From: Sisyra terminalis | Lineage: Eukaryota; Arthropoda; Insecta; Neuroptera; Sisyridae | Direction of reading: 5' to 3' | NCBI GenBank assembly: GCA_958496175.1 | Contig: OY292277.1 | Coordinates: 21,718,282-21,782,281 of the forward strand | DNA: 64,000 nt | Part shown: piece after piece, positions 40,030 through 50,200 of the stretch | Numbering within the stretch: position 1 is the stretch's first letter | How the letters are laid out: every line of letters begins with the position of its first letter | Notes under the pieces: generated by a model | Seen by the model: the letters and a program-made list of their open reading frames with translations, nothing else | What the model was told of the DNA's origin: nothing | Database searches by the model: none | Position numbers and translations under genes: made by a program

Positions 40030-41500
40030 GATATTTCAAATTCAAGACCAATTCAGTGAATAATTGATTGGGTGTATGTCGAATCGTTGAACATTTCAAA
40101 AAGTATGAATTTTGTCTATAGAACCATAACAAAAAAGGGAAAGGAAAATAAAAAACTATAAAGCCACGAAAAAAACAATAAATTATGTATGTTAACGATG
40201 CACATAGTGAAAAATAAATGCACCGCGCGGGAATACAAAAATATCTATATGTATACACATTTGATTCCATTTGTCACCTTCATATGCAAAATATAAAACG
40301 GGAGGCAGCTACAAACGTCGATTTGCGTGTCGAATAATGTCGATTTTCTCTATATTCGGCCCACACCAGGCAACGACAACGAATGCATTTATTCACGGAA
40401 AAACCACACTCTATATTCGGCTCCATCGTCATCGAAATCTATGGGGGATCATTCATACGAAAAGTTATGGCAAAATAATGTCGAATTTTTCACCAATAAA
40501 ATATACGTCGACAACTCACTCATATATCTCCAAGAAAAAGTCTCGAAATTTTTTATAGCCGCTCGGCATTGTAATTTGCCATTCACATTCAATTCTTCCG
40601 AGGCGCTCTTTTGTTGCATTCCATTTCATCTCCATCAAATTTCATGTGAAAAGTTTCACACACCCGTAACTATTAATTTAAATTAATAATATTAAAATGG
40701 AAAGAAAGTCCAATTTTCCAGGGCGACTCTAATCTAGAATTATTTCAGATTTAAGGGTTGTCTGGTCTTGAGGGTATACTTTACACGGTTGATACGATGA
40801 GAATGTTTCGGGATGCGATGCCTTTTAAATGGAACGGGGATAATTGGGGATGCTAATCCAGAGTGTGGGGCTAGGTCACATATAATACTAGCATCATACA
40901 AATCATAACGACTTGTTAAAATTATAATGTGAGTGAATGAGAAAAGGCCACATGCGAGAGAGAAAAAGAAATGAAGTAGGACATAAATTTTAAAACGGGA
41001 ACGTGTAATGAGGGGGGTATATGCATATTAATTACGGAATAATATTTATATTTCCTACTTTAAAGTTGTTTTGTTCTATCCTCACACACCATTCCGCCAT
41101 TTCGCAGGTCTCGCGTTTGCTACGAACGAACGAATGGCTAGGACTCGAAAAAGACATTAGTATATTTTGTTAAATATGTGGCATCCTTTCGTAATGTATT
41201 ACGTTAACAAGAGAGACCTCCTTAGTTACGACGTGTTGTGTTTATTATGTTTATATGGGGATGGTCTGTCGTTTGTCTGTGCCTGCTTGCCCGAGCTTTG
41301 GATGTTGAGCAAAGTTATTCAAATAAATAACAATTATAACTCGCGGTGACGCTCTTATAGAGTAAATTAACGTTTCTAATGTCGGTGATGAAGGGGCACC
41401 TACCGTAGGACTCCTACAACGCGAAAATGACGATGGGCGTCCCACCTATGTAACCGCACCATCAACATCAAAACGAGCTTTTCGCACTCTTTAAATTAAT
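40030..41500. other. Higher-complexity non-coding island
   Basis: Contains the 119-codon frame 40327-40686 (+), overlapped by a 95-codon frame in another register. It has no domain and an internal short repeat (TCTATATTCGGC at about 40350 and 40411). I regard it as unique non-coding sequence. If the Nup88 model holds, it is intronic. Confidence 0.35.
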
Positions 41501-43149
41501 ATATGAGACCCAAGCTTACCGTCAACAACTTTTACTTAATATCATTATTATTAAAAATATATACATTTTGGTATTTAATTCGCTTCCATCCCGATTTTTC
41601 AGAAAATTTTCCGTCTCCAGAGAGATTTTAATAAGACCCAAAAGTTCATCTCATTCTGCGTATATACCTACACTCAGAAAACATAATATATTTAAAATAC
41701 TCAAATCGTAAATTACTTTTAATGTTGAAAAGAATAATTTTCGTATCAAACACAATAGACAAGGAATTGTAGGGAGATACTGTGTTTTTAATTGAAAAGT
41801 GAAGTAAGTTGTTTCTAAATGGCAGTGTGGGTCGGAGCATTGGCGGAAGTCACTAACTCGACAGGAAGCGCTATCCAGAGTTGTGATGTAGCGTCTCTTA
41901 AGACGCAGGAAACAGAGTCAGTGCTCGACTCATCCAAAGCTCGTAAGAGCTTCGAAAATGGGAATATGCATACAATACATACTCGTGAACCCTATCACCA
42001 CATCCCATTATTTAAATTATCATATTCATAAACCCTCCAAAAACGAAACTGAAAATCTAAAGTAATATTTAATGTCTTATATGCTAAGATATATATGAAA
42101 AATCAAAAAGCTATAGGGGAATAGGAACGTATGTATAAGTATTTACATACACCAGTTAATACCCGCGACTTCGTCAAAATAACACTTTAATTCGTCAACT
42201 ATTAATTAGTTTTACCGACTTAGTTTTCCGAGAAATACCTATCATAATAAATTTAATGGCTCTTTCTTAAATAAAAAAATTGTCCATACCTCAAAAATAC
42301 CTTTGTAACACTCTTTATAACTTATGTAATCGTTTGTAAGAATAACCTTCACATCTTCGATTCAATAAAAAATACAAAATTATTAAAAGTAATTACAAGG
42401 AAACAAATACAACAAATCAATGTTAGTAAATATACCAGTTACACCTGTCAGTTATTACTTAGCTAAATTTTAAAAATTGAATATGATTAATCAAACATTT
42501 TCTTATCATTGAAATATTAAGAACAAATATTTAGTTCAATTTATTCCAAATTATATACATTAGATTTACGAATGATGTAACACCATGCAGGTGGCTATGT
42601 TACCTGTACATGGCCTGGATTACTTATCACTAAACTTATAAACTAAATAAAATACAAAAAAAATTAACATATTTTTTATATATTATTTGCATAACGGTGA
42701 TAGTTTTTCTTAGTTATTATTATCTTATTTTTTATCATAATTATTTATCCATACTTAATTTAGTTCCTAGAAATGGTTTCTGATGACAATTATACAATTT
42801 TAACTTAATGAAAAATCCTGACACTAAATTTGTGTTGCATATAAATATTCTTTACATTTATTTAAGTTTTCTTGACAAAATATCCGATTTCTTTGTTAAT
42901 TATTATAAATCTACAATATTATTATTAGTTTGTACGCACGCTTTCGCGTTGCAATGCCGTGCGGTTGAGTTTTAAACTAGTGTAAATTGTTAACTGAATT
43001 TTTTAATTATTATTTTTATCGAAAAATTATTTATTTTTTAATGAAATTTTATATATCGTGGAAGTTTTTTTTATTGTTTTAACCAACTGTACCGTGTCTA
43101 CAAAAATAAATTATGACAACGATAATTATTAACAAAGTTAAAACGATTA
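41501..43149. other. Mostly AT-rich, with a GC-richer open block at 41819-41960
   Basis: The block at 41819-42031 reads as a 70-codon frame starting MAVWVGALAEVTNSTGSA, preceded immediately by an in-frame stop. It is more coding-like in composition than its flanks, but I recognise no family. The rest is AT-rich and featureless. Confidence 0.3.
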
Positions 43150-43235
43150 TTTACGAACGTCTGAGGAAGACTAAATAAAGAGCCGAAACGTCGCATGTAA
43201 TAAATCAAGTTTTAACCGATTATTTTTGATCCTAG
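43150..43235 (+). mobile_element. Penelope-like retroelement end relic
   Basis: ACGTCTGAGGAAGACTAAAT then AGAGCCGAAACGTCGCATG, followed by AATAAATCAAGTTTTAACCG. The CTGAGGA...GAAACGTCG signature is common at the ends of Penelope-like and related retroelements, several of which carry hammerhead-type ribozyme cores (CTGANGA - stem II - GAAA). Here the stem II arms are degraded. No RT or GIY-YIG coding remains nearby. Assignment is from motif only. Confidence 0.45.
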
Positions 43236-43789
43236 TCCTCTGTGAATTTTATCAATCTATTATATATCATCGAGGATCTGAAATTTTACAATAATATCTA
43301 AAGACTTATAAATCAACTATATAGGTGCTATCATTTTATTCGTGAATTAATGATAGTGGATTTTTAAAAATAAAAAATAAATCGGTGTTTTCATTTAGTC
43401 TGACAATTGTTGAATTAAAATTTTTGCAAATTTGAATTGGCTCCTGCTCGGAAAGCTTCCACCACTTACCTTACAAACTTTCAGTCTAGTTTCTTCGAGT
43501 TGTTTTCATTTAATACTACATAGTGGTGCCCAATCTTATACCTAGTCAAGTGATTTAACTTCAGTCAATGTGTTTTTAAATAGACTTCTTTTGAATATAG
43601 AGATGATTATTTTAGTCCCGTCTAGTGTGTTGAAACAATGGAAGAATTTCCTTGCATTTGTTTTAACAATTAAAGTTGTTTCTTAAAAAAAATAGGACTA
43701 AAAAATAATCACAAAATACTATTATCATCCACTACCTTCTTAATCCAAACTTCGTTGTCGATGTATGATGATTACTATGGCTGTCACTA

Positions 43790-44230
43790 GGGGTATTTTA
43801 AATTTCTCAGGACCTGCTGTATTATCCTTCTCCATCGATTACGCTCATTTGTTTATCATGCTGCGGACGTGAAGCTCTTCCACCACATCAATCCAACGGG
43901 TCGGTGATCGTCCGTGTTGTCTTTTCCCTTCAGGGTATCCTTGTACCATTAGTTTTTCCATGGTATCTTAGCGTGCAATAGGTCCGAAAAATCTGAGGGT
44001 TTATCCATACGTTAGTGAAGAGTTTCTGAATGTTTCTGATAGAAACAGTTGTTCTTCTAACCATCTATGGCATCCTTCTCCAAACCTTCATTTCAGAGGC
44101 ATAATTTCGTTGCTTATTAGTTACATGTATAGTACAAGTCTCCGAAGGATGGGAAAAAATAGGAAAAACCAGCGTATTAGCCATCCATTCTACAGTCCAT
44201 TAACTGTTGTTAGTTTGAAACTTTGATAAA
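43790..44230 (-). pseudogene. LINE reverse transcriptase C-terminal remnant
   Basis: On the minus strand, stop-interrupted readings follow the C-terminal order of insect non-LTR polymerases. 'MANTLVFPIFSHPSETCTIH' (family: an LxxPIxLYGxETWT strand) comes first, then SEMKVWRRMP, then RRTTVSI, then RFFGPIA, then EKLMVQGYPEGKRQHGRSPT and RWIDVVEEL, then NRWRRIIQQVLRN near 43810-43850. The 33-codon run from EKLMVQ to VRSM is uninterrupted. Elsewhere frameshifts and stops show it is dead. Endonuclease and catalytic RT motifs are missing, so the copy is 5-prime truncated. It is a different lineage from the fragment at 21361. Confidence 0.7.
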
Positions 44231-44839
44231 ACTCCCCCTTTCGTGGTCCATAATTTTCTTGCAAACTATTATTTGCTTCCAAAAATTTCACGACTAAAGA
44301 TGTTTTAGATTTCTAAACGGCCAACTAGATTCTGTTGTTACAGTTATAATTTTTAAAGGGATGAAATTTCCTATAGAAGTAATGGATACCGTTCTCTTCC
44401 CAACTTTCTTTAAATTAAATTTGCATTTTTTCCAAGCAAAGGATAAATATATGGTTTTGAAAGACAAAAATATTTTCTATGGTCCCGTGCTAGTTGCTGG
44501 ATGCGGAGACCAGTAATGATTCTTAAAAACCAGTCTTAAAAAAATTTCGTTAGACAAGCCTTAACATTTCCTTCACACTGTGGTTAAAACGAATTAACGA
44601 GGATACTTTCGGACAATAAATATTATGCTTATATATGCAAATATATAAATTTTAAAATGCCTTTTTAGAAAATTTCATTTTCATAAAATCAAATTAATTT
44701 TTTTCGCTGACTTTGAACAGTTATACTGTTTATACAAAATATAAAATATATTGTGGTCTTATGTATGTAATATAATTTAACAAAAGTTGGGTATACTATA
44801 AACATAAATTTGAACCAAGGTTCAAACAAATGTATTTTT
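44231..44839. other. AT-rich stretch
   Basis: AT-rich. No domain or repeat identified. Confidence 0.3.
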
Positions 44840-44905
44840 GACGTGTAACCCAGATACGTATTTCGATTGCCAAGCAATCTTCCTCAGTGGTCATCAAGTA
44901 GTATT
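44840..44905 (-). mobile_element. Penelope-like end relic with intact hairpin
   Basis: On the minus strand: ACCACTGAGGAAGATTGC then TTGGCAATCGAAATACG. Between CTGAGGA and GAAA is one A and a perfect 5-bp hairpin, GATTG/CAATC, with loop CTTGG. This is the same arrangement as at 43161 and 48724, so the three are probably ends of related retroelements. The extra base between CTGAGGA and the stem departs from an active hammerhead. Confidence 0.45.
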
Positions 44906-45909
44906 CGATCGCGCCATAACTGCTATGTGATGGGTCATTTTGGAAACTGGACCACGTAATATGTAATCAAATATTTTAATGTTTGATGCTAATTTTAATT
45001 TTAACAAAAAATAGAAGCATGATAATTTTCAAAGCATTTAAATCATACTTATAAATAGTTCTGATTTGACATAATAATGTTTTCTTACAATTTTTAACAC
45101 CTATGGTTCAGACAGGATACATTTTAGGAAAAAAATTTATAAAAAATCAAATTTATCCCAAAATTACCCACTGAGTTGAACCAGGTTACGTCAAACAAAG
45201 TACTGTGGACAATTTTGGTGGGAATATCAAATTATAAAGTTATATTAATTACCGTATTTTGAAAGTGAATTTTAAGGGCTGCAACCTTACAAATCTTTAT
45301 TTTATATCAATAGCAATGATTCCAAAAATCTCTTCATTATATGCGGGAGCTTGATATACCCTTACTTATTTTCATATAGCCTTCACACTCCTTTCATTAT
45401 TTGGTATTTGTCCCTTGACTAAATATGGAGTATGGCTTAATTATAATTTTTAATATGACCGTCTCTATTGGATGAACAAATAATTTTCTATGTTATCTCC
45501 TTACCTTGCTCGAATAGTTGGGGAAAATCACTTGTTGGACAAGGATAAAATACCAAATGAGTTTTCAGGGTAAAATGTTGATAGTTGTGTCAGTCAGAGT
45601 AATGGTCGGCTTTTAAAAAGGTGGCAATCTAGCTTCAGTAATTATTCAGTGCAGAATTAAGTAAGGCTTGACCAGCAACATCGCCTTGTAGTACATTCGT
45701 CATTCTCATCCCTTATCAATTATTTATTGCACAGATTGACGACTTGGCCAGTTTTAGATTTATTGATAAAAAGATAAAAGAGCCTAACTTATTAAGAGGA
45801 ATTTTGAAAGAGTTTACAAAAGTGGATATATATATTTTTTTTAAAAAAGAGGTACACGCGCATTGAGGTTTACAATTTTCAATTCAATTTACTACGATTC
45901 ATTGTAGAG
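44906..45909. other. AT-rich stretch
   Basis: No gene, RNA or repeat that I can support. Confidence 0.35.
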
Positions 45910-46085
45910 TAGATGAAAGGACGTCTCTCTTGGGGGCGGGTCGGCGTCGCGGCGGTCACCGCCTCTCGATGCAGGCTCTACAAAGCACCCAATCTTAGCT
46001 GCTTTACCGGTGTACTCGACGGTAGTTTGAAATTTTTGATTGGGATAGAAAATTCGACGCTCGATTCGGCTCGAGACCTAATTTA
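45910..46085. other. Isolated GC-rich block
   Basis: GGGGGCGGGTCGGCGTCGCG at 45932-45951 and GGCGGTCACCGCC at 45951-45963 (a near-perfect palindrome) make this the most GC- and CpG-rich spot in the window. It is open on the plus strand (45913-46113, starting MKGRLSWGRVGVAAVTASRC) but matches no family I know. It may be an exon fragment, a CpG-rich promoter or transferred sequence. Confidence 0.35.
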
Positions 46086-47600
46086 CTTTCTGGCGACAAT
46101 TTATTTTTTTTAAATTTAAATTTTATTTCAATATCACACTTGCTGGATTAATTAAAAAAAACAAAAAAAAATGCGAACAAAGTTACGAAAATGTCCTTTA
46201 ACTTTTCTTCATCTACGGTTCAAATAATAACAATTTTACATAATTAGTGAATAAATTAACCGTATTTTTACATAAAAGATAATTCAGATTCAAAAAGTTT
46301 GCAAAACTTTTTTTTGTATTCCCCATTCAAGAAAACTTTCGTTTTAAACGACCGACAATGTGTTAGCTTTGTATACATTTCATAGTGTTATTTCTTAATT
46401 ATTTCACTTTAACTTTTAGGCGATCCTTTCATTTCGTTTTAAAGAGGTCGCGCTGATGTGATGACGGCGTCTTCGAGAATGGGGAAGGTGAACGTCCGGT
46501 TTTTTTTCGCAAATTTTATTATTTCAACTTGTTTGAAATGGAAGGTTTAGTTGGATGGCTCCGATGGCTGAATGCCTAACTCGGCGCTAATTCGTTGATA
46601 ATGTTCCTCCAACAGGAACTGGGGGAACCTATAAATCTGTCCAAGGATGTATGACACAAGAACGACGATGAGACTCGGGGTGGCTAGAACGGTTTGCTCA
46701 TCCCTCCGTAGCAAAACAGAAATTCATACTCTTAAACTTCATAATCAAGGAAATGGCCATTATACAATTGCGAGCCAGAATCTACCTCTATTATTACATA
46801 ATAAGTCCCGTATAAATCCATTGTAGCGCTTGCTGTGTGCAACGGATGTCTTGTAAGGAAGTCATATCGTCACAATTATTATTACAACACCACCAACTCC
46901 ATCCCTACATCAGCCATGTATAAGAGATGTACTAACTTGATCCTCCACCACTCCATAGGGTTCATCCCTGTATGTTTTATATAATAAAGTACATTATTAT
47001 TAGGTGGAATATTATCTTCGTACATCCGATTTTCAGCGGAACTGGCATATTTATAGGCGTAGTTATGATATATTCCCGGATAATTTTCTTGGACGCCATT
47101 GCGTTCCACGAGTCTCCCACCAATTCCCAAAACCATTTTTGAAATGGCAATTTCACCGCTCGAAACTTCACATCACTGAATTGATTGTCTTGAGGTTTTA
47201 TGCGAAAATGAAAAAAATCGGACCAATTACGTAAGGACAGCTTTGAAAGTTAATATGGAAGCTTAAGATGAATTGTGTGGTCCGAATGTGTCTATTGAAT
47301 TTCATGTGTGCGGAGTTTCCACTCTAATAAATGGTTTTCACTTAATCTGAATGTAAGTGCTGACCACAATATTGACTAAAGAAACGAATCAGGGTCGGGG
47401 CTAAATTTTTATAAGAACCACTTAATACAGAGGTGGTCGAATAATCTTTCAAATATTTCACTTTACAAATGCATTACCTCAATTTATTTGTTCCTGACTT
47501 CTATAAACAAAAAAGCCCAAATTATGAGGCCTTAATACTCAAATTAATACTCCCCCTCATTACAGTTTCCCATTTTGTGTAGTTGCATGAAAAAAATCAG
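46086..47600. other. Higher-complexity non-coding island
   Basis: Balanced sequence with GC-richer patches near 46446-46500 and 46555-46690. Frames at 46882-47234 overlap on opposite strands and show no domain. Confidence 0.35.
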
Positions 47601-48604
47601 TGACACTAGTTAATCAACAGAAAGAAAGCAATATATATATTTGTGTAGAACATATTATTGTTCTACAAAAATGTTCTCTTAACGTTTCAATCATTCAAAT
47701 AATATTAGAACTCAAAACTTTAAAAATTATAAAAAATATTGCATTGACCAAAGTACCATAAAAGCGCTATTAACCAATTGGTTACTAATAAACTTATAAA
47801 CCTTGAACAAAAGATCTACATCAATTTGTTTTAGATTAAACTAGGGGTTGGCAATAAAAATTGAAAATTTCCTAGATTTTAAAGTTCTGGTGACATAGGT
47901 TGGACTAAGGACAAGGGATATTTTCATTTTACTGCTTTACGACCAAAGTGATTTGTGTTTTCTCGTAAATTCTTGATTTGAAAGTGCTTTATTCTATTGA
48001 GCTTTAGCAATTTCTCGAACGTTTATGTGGATATATAATTAATATTAGCCAATTCGTAAAGTTGATTTTCATACTTGAGTGAGGCATGTAATCTTTAGTA
48101 ATGCAATTATTACTTAGGATCGGTATTTTTTCTCATCGGTTGATAGACTATATTCTTAAGATAACTATTTAATGAATAAAAGTTTCCCTGTTTGATAAAT
48201 TGTATACATTTATTCTACACATATCACTATTCTTAGAGGAAAATACGCACGTTTTCTCTATCCTTTGGATAAAATTTTGTCTAGAAGATAAATGGCATTA
48301 CCTAAATGTGAAAATACCGACTCTTAATGTAAATAAATAGTAGTTCTAGAGTTTTTTTTTTTAATTCTTGTGAATTATAGTTGTAGGTTCCAAAATATAT
48401 TTATTCATAAGTACATTAGTTGTAAAAATAATGCATTTGTTTCATCCTTTGAAAAACTTTGAGTGCTTATCAATAAATAAACAATAGGAATAAATTAACA
48501 GGAATATCTTATAGCATATGAACTGATCTATAACAATGATCTATTTTACTTAATCGATAAGTTTAAGCATTTTAAAATGAATTGCTTGAAACTGTGCTCC
48601 AATA
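47601..48604. other. AT-rich stretch
   Basis: AT-rich. A small perfect hairpin, TGTAGAACA / TGTTCTACA, lies at 47644-47667. Nothing else recognised. Confidence 0.35.
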
Positions 48605-48855
48605 TATTAATGAATAATTATGTATGTCCTATGACTCAATTTCTTTATTGAAAACTATGCGTTTCAACAGTCTTTGGCTGTCATCATCAGGTAATTAATT
48701 GGTCTTAATAATCAGATAATTACCTGATGATGACAGCGAAATACTCTTGAAACGCGTCGTATTCAATAAAGAAATTGAGTCATAGGACATACATAATTAT
48801 TAATTTATTTATTAACTGTGACTCGGAAATAATAAATTAACTATTTATCAATGTT
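48605..48855. repeat. Palindrome copy 2 with Penelope-like end motif
   Basis: The left arm, 48605-48698, and right arm, 48715-48812, are inverted copies: GTCCTATGACTCAATTTC, TTTATTGAA, GTTTCAA, GCTGTCATCATCAGGTAATT. In each arm CTGATGA is followed by one T, a GACAG-type half-stem and then TTGAAACGC. The left arm keeps a paired ACAG/CTGT stem. The outer GTCCTATGACTCAATTT block and the tail TGACTCGGAAATAATAAAT (about 48817-48835) are shared with the larger palindrome at 6827-7650. It is probably a head-to-head pair of retroelement ends or a fold-back derivative. Confidence 0.7.
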
Positions 48856-49639
48856 AAAGCTCCAATGTTATTTGAAATTCTGAATTATTTTATTGGGAAT
48901 TAATCACTTTGGTCACGACGTCTGGTGGCCCAAAAAGTACTAGTTTTTATGTGCTCTTTTATAGACAACTATATCAAGTAGTTGATTATAATGAAATTTA
49001 AAATTAAATACCAATTTTGTAATTGAAATAAACGTTATTAAGTCCTTGTATAAAAAAATAGTAGAGTTTAGTACTATGAATGGTTATGATAGTAAATTTC
49101 ATGAAAATGTAGGAATAAGTTTTCTCGCTATTCTCAAGTCTGGTAGCAACTTTGTTGAGGTCAAAAATTGGTTCGGAAAGAAACCAAAAAAAAAATCTAC
49201 TTTCGAAACTGATCCTTATATTTCGTGAAGTTTTTTATATGAAATATTTATAAACAAAATGCTATAAAACTCTTCACATTCCTCCTTGTAGTTTCATTAT
49301 TTTACCACATTTCGTTGGCACATAAATGGCAAGCTTAAAGAATTTTTTTCTGAATTCATAACCTTTTCGGACATTGATTTGGTTCAATCTAGTCGAAAAC
49401 TTATTTAAAGAAAATAAAAATAAATTAAAATACTAACCCAAACTCAATTTAAACTTAAGAGCAATTATTTGGTTGCACACAATATGTAGCCATGTTTTTA
49501 AGCCGCGCCTACTGGTCAGTTCTCAATTTAAAAAAAAATACTGAGTAAGTTTGATTTATAATTAAATTTTCTCGACCGTATTTAGTGACTTTTTTATTTT
49601 TGTTGATAGTGACAAATGATTTTTTTCCCTGTTAATTTA
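48856..49639. other. AT-rich stretch
   Basis: AT-rich. A 60-codon frame at 49046-49228 has no recognised domain. No gene supported. Confidence 0.35.
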
Positions 49640-49772
49640 AAGAATTAAGGAAACTGGAGTGTGGGTGGTTAATATAAATTTTTAGTTATTTTTATTGAAA
49701 ATTTTTTACGAGATTTGAACCCAACACCTATTGGTGTGGAGTGGGCAACTTGACCAATCGTCCACTAGTAAG
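49640..49772 (-). mobile_element. tRNA-derived SINE fragment 2
   Basis: Minus-strand head at 49708-49770: GGACGATTGGTCAAGTTGCC resembles the D-arm, and ATAGGTGTTGGGTTCAAATC resembles a T-arm with B box GGTTCAAATC-like core. The adjoining body, AAATTTTCAATAAAAATAAC, matches the body of the copy at 15340-15480. The tRNA part has no normal acceptor stem. Confidence 0.6.
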
Positions 49773-50200
49773 CTAAGTTAATATTAAAAGCTCTTAATTT
49801 GAGGATTTTGTTTCAAGTGTCATGGAACCAATTGTCTGAAAACGAAAACAAAAAAATGTGATTTTTTTCCACCCACCCTAACTCTCATATCTGATTTCTT
49901 ACCAAAATATTGTACAAAATGAATGTACCTAGTCAAATTAAAATGAATCTCTCGGGATGAGTCGTACGGTGGTCAATTCTGATCTAATATTTAAGTCGGA
50001 TTATGGACAGGAGCAAAAAATTTAGGTAGATTCTCGAAAGAAATTGTATTTTTTTTTCTGAGGATTCATCGTAATAAATCACTGGAAAAAATAAATAAAT
50101 CTCTGTACGGGCCTGCAATAAATTTATACGAAAACCGATTTTTCTTCATATTTTCACTTTTGTACTGGTCACATTAAAACTGATCGCTGTTGTGCCATTT
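49773..50200. other. AT-rich stretch
   Basis: No feature recognised. Confidence 0.3.

Noticed and set aside
40327..40686. 119-codon plus-strand frame
   Set aside because: No recognisable domain, overlapped by a second frame in another register, no splice or promoter context, and a short internal repeat. Probably chance openness in a GC-richer island.
43161..43189. Functional hammerhead ribozyme
   Set aside because: Stem II is not maintained here and one extra base separates CTGAGGA from the stem; GAAAC runs straight into GTC with no helix III loop. Kept only as a Penelope-like relic.
46555..46625. tRNA-like sequence (GATGGCTGAATGCCTAACTC)
   Set aside because: A D-arm-like start is present, but no anticodon stem or T-arm with GGTTCRANNCC follows at the right distance.
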